Shown: positions 63,570 through 64,000 of the stretch, piece after piece
Layout of the letters: each line of letters starts with the position of its first letter
Numbering within the stretch: position 1 is the stretch's first letter
DNA from: Achromobacter sp. AONIH1
GTDB taxonomy: Bacteria > Pseudomonadota > Gammaproteobacteria > Burkholderiales > Burkholderiaceae_B
Length of the DNA: 64,000 nt
Reading direction: 5' to 3'
NCBI RefSeq assembly: GCF_002902905.1
Contig: NZ_CP026124.1
Coordinates: 6,572,001-6,636,000 of the forward strand
Position numbers and translations under genes: made by a program
Notes under the pieces: generated by a model
Databases searched by the model: none
Seen by the model: only the letters and a program-made list of their open reading frames with translations
Told to the model about the DNA's origin: nothing

Positions 63570-63605
63570 AACCCCCGGGTCCTTCGCCCCCGGGGGTTTT
63601 CTTTT
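63570..63605 (+). terminator. Terminator of groESL
   Basis: AACCCCCGGG and CCCGGGGGTT form a ten-base stem with a nine-base loop, followed by TTCTTTT. It is 58 bases past the groEL stop. Confidence 0.9.
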
Positions 63606-63777
63606 GCGCACGCGGATCGCAGCGCGCCGCGCACCGTCCGCCCGCCGCTTCCGCCGCCCGGACGGACCTGGCCAATGCGCCCGCCACGGCGGCGCGGGAA
63701 CGTTTGCGCACAAACGGAAGGTTTCGTCGCGCTGCATCCGTCCCTACAATGAGGGCTTCCCAGCCCGAGCCCGTCCC

Positions 63778-64000
63778 ATGCGCCTGCCTCCCAGCCTGCG
63801 ACTCCTGCGTCCCTCCGAGATCGGCGGATTGCTGATGGATTCCATCAACCAGTGGTCCGATCGCCGCGCGTCCAGCAAGGGCGCGGCGCTGGCGCTGTAC
63901 ATGGTGTTCTCGCTCGCGCCCATGCTGATCCTGGTGATCGCGGTGGCGGGCGCGTTCTTCGGCGAGGACGCGGTGCGCTCGGAGCTGTTCGCGCAGCTGC
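63778..64000 (+). CDS. YihY/virulence factor BrkB-family membrane protein, cut by window edge
   Basis: The first 74 residues are visible: a basic N-terminus, then SINQWSDRRASSKGAALALYMVFSLAPMLILVIAVAGAFFGEDAVRSEL. The S-K-G-A-A-L-A-L-Y-x-x-F-S-L-A-P-M sequence is the hallmark of the YihY (formerly RNase BN) family. A TACAAT -10-like box at 63745 lies 28 bases upstream of the start. The rest of the gene is off the right edge. Confidence 0.88.
   Translation, partial: MRLPPSLRLLRPSEIGGLLMDSINQWSDRRASSKGAALALYMVFSLAPMLILVIAVAGAFFGEDAVRSELFAQL

Overview
The window is GC-rich and densely coded, and fits a betaproteobacterium of the Alcaligenaceae (Bordetella/Achromobacter type). The reasons are three Bug-type periplasmic receptors, an autotransporter with an ESPR-type extended signal peptide, a 4,241-residue filamentous-haemagglutinin-type exoprotein, a CIRCE-controlled groESL operon, and many small catabolic operons next to GntR, LysR, AraC or sigma-54 regulators. 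Genus assignment is inference from gene content. No tRNA, rRNA, CRISPR array or intact mobile element was seen; one IS3-type transposase scrap lies near 59.8 kb.

Layout. 0-3.6 kb: a truncated Crp/Fnr regulator divergent from an operon of ABC solute-binding protein, beta-keto acid cleavage enzyme and SDR dehydrogenase. 3.6-9.8 kb: a 2,050-residue autotransporter. 9.9-12.1 kb: a two-gene RNA-repair cassette (HD-Pnk end-healing enzyme plus RNA ligase). 12.5-17.2 kb: a DUF1963-like protein, then a GntR regulator divergent from a small operon of FAH-family hydrolase, Bug receptor and VOC dioxygenase-like protein. 17.2-32.9 kb: a cell-surface-signalling operon of STN-domain protein, ECF sigma factor, FecR anti-sigma factor, giant TPS exoprotein and a second ECF sigma factor. 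33.0-39.2 kb: CynX-type transporter and nucleoside deaminase divergent from a LysR regulator, an enolase-superfamily/CMD/Bug operon, and a cysteine-dioxygenase-type thiol dioxygenase. 39.3-44.2 kb: a lipoprotein, then the NAD salvage set nrtR-nadV-prs. 44.3-50.9 kb: a six-gene operon around a cytochrome P450 with its own ferredoxin and reductase, divergent from an AraC regulator. 51.2-52.5 kb: a SapC-family protein and a Cys-rich lipoprotein. 52.7-58.3 kb: a sigma-54-controlled 3-hydroxybutyrate/ketone-body operon. 58.3-60.8 kb: AraC regulator, cupin, IS3 scar and Bug receptor. 61.4-63.6 kb: groES-groEL with promoter, CIRCE operator and terminator. The right edge cuts a YihY-family membrane protein.

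The most unusual unit is the 17.2-32.9 kb operon. FecI/FecR systems normally control a TonB-dependent receptor. Here the receptor is replaced by a small STN-domain protein without a beta-barrel, and the regulated partner appears to be a giant adhesin-like TPS protein, with a second sigma factor translationally coupled to its end. The gene order matches the vreA-vreI-vreR (PUMA3) logic of Pseudomonas aeruginosa. The RNA-repair pair and the P450 operon are the next best candidates for follow-up.
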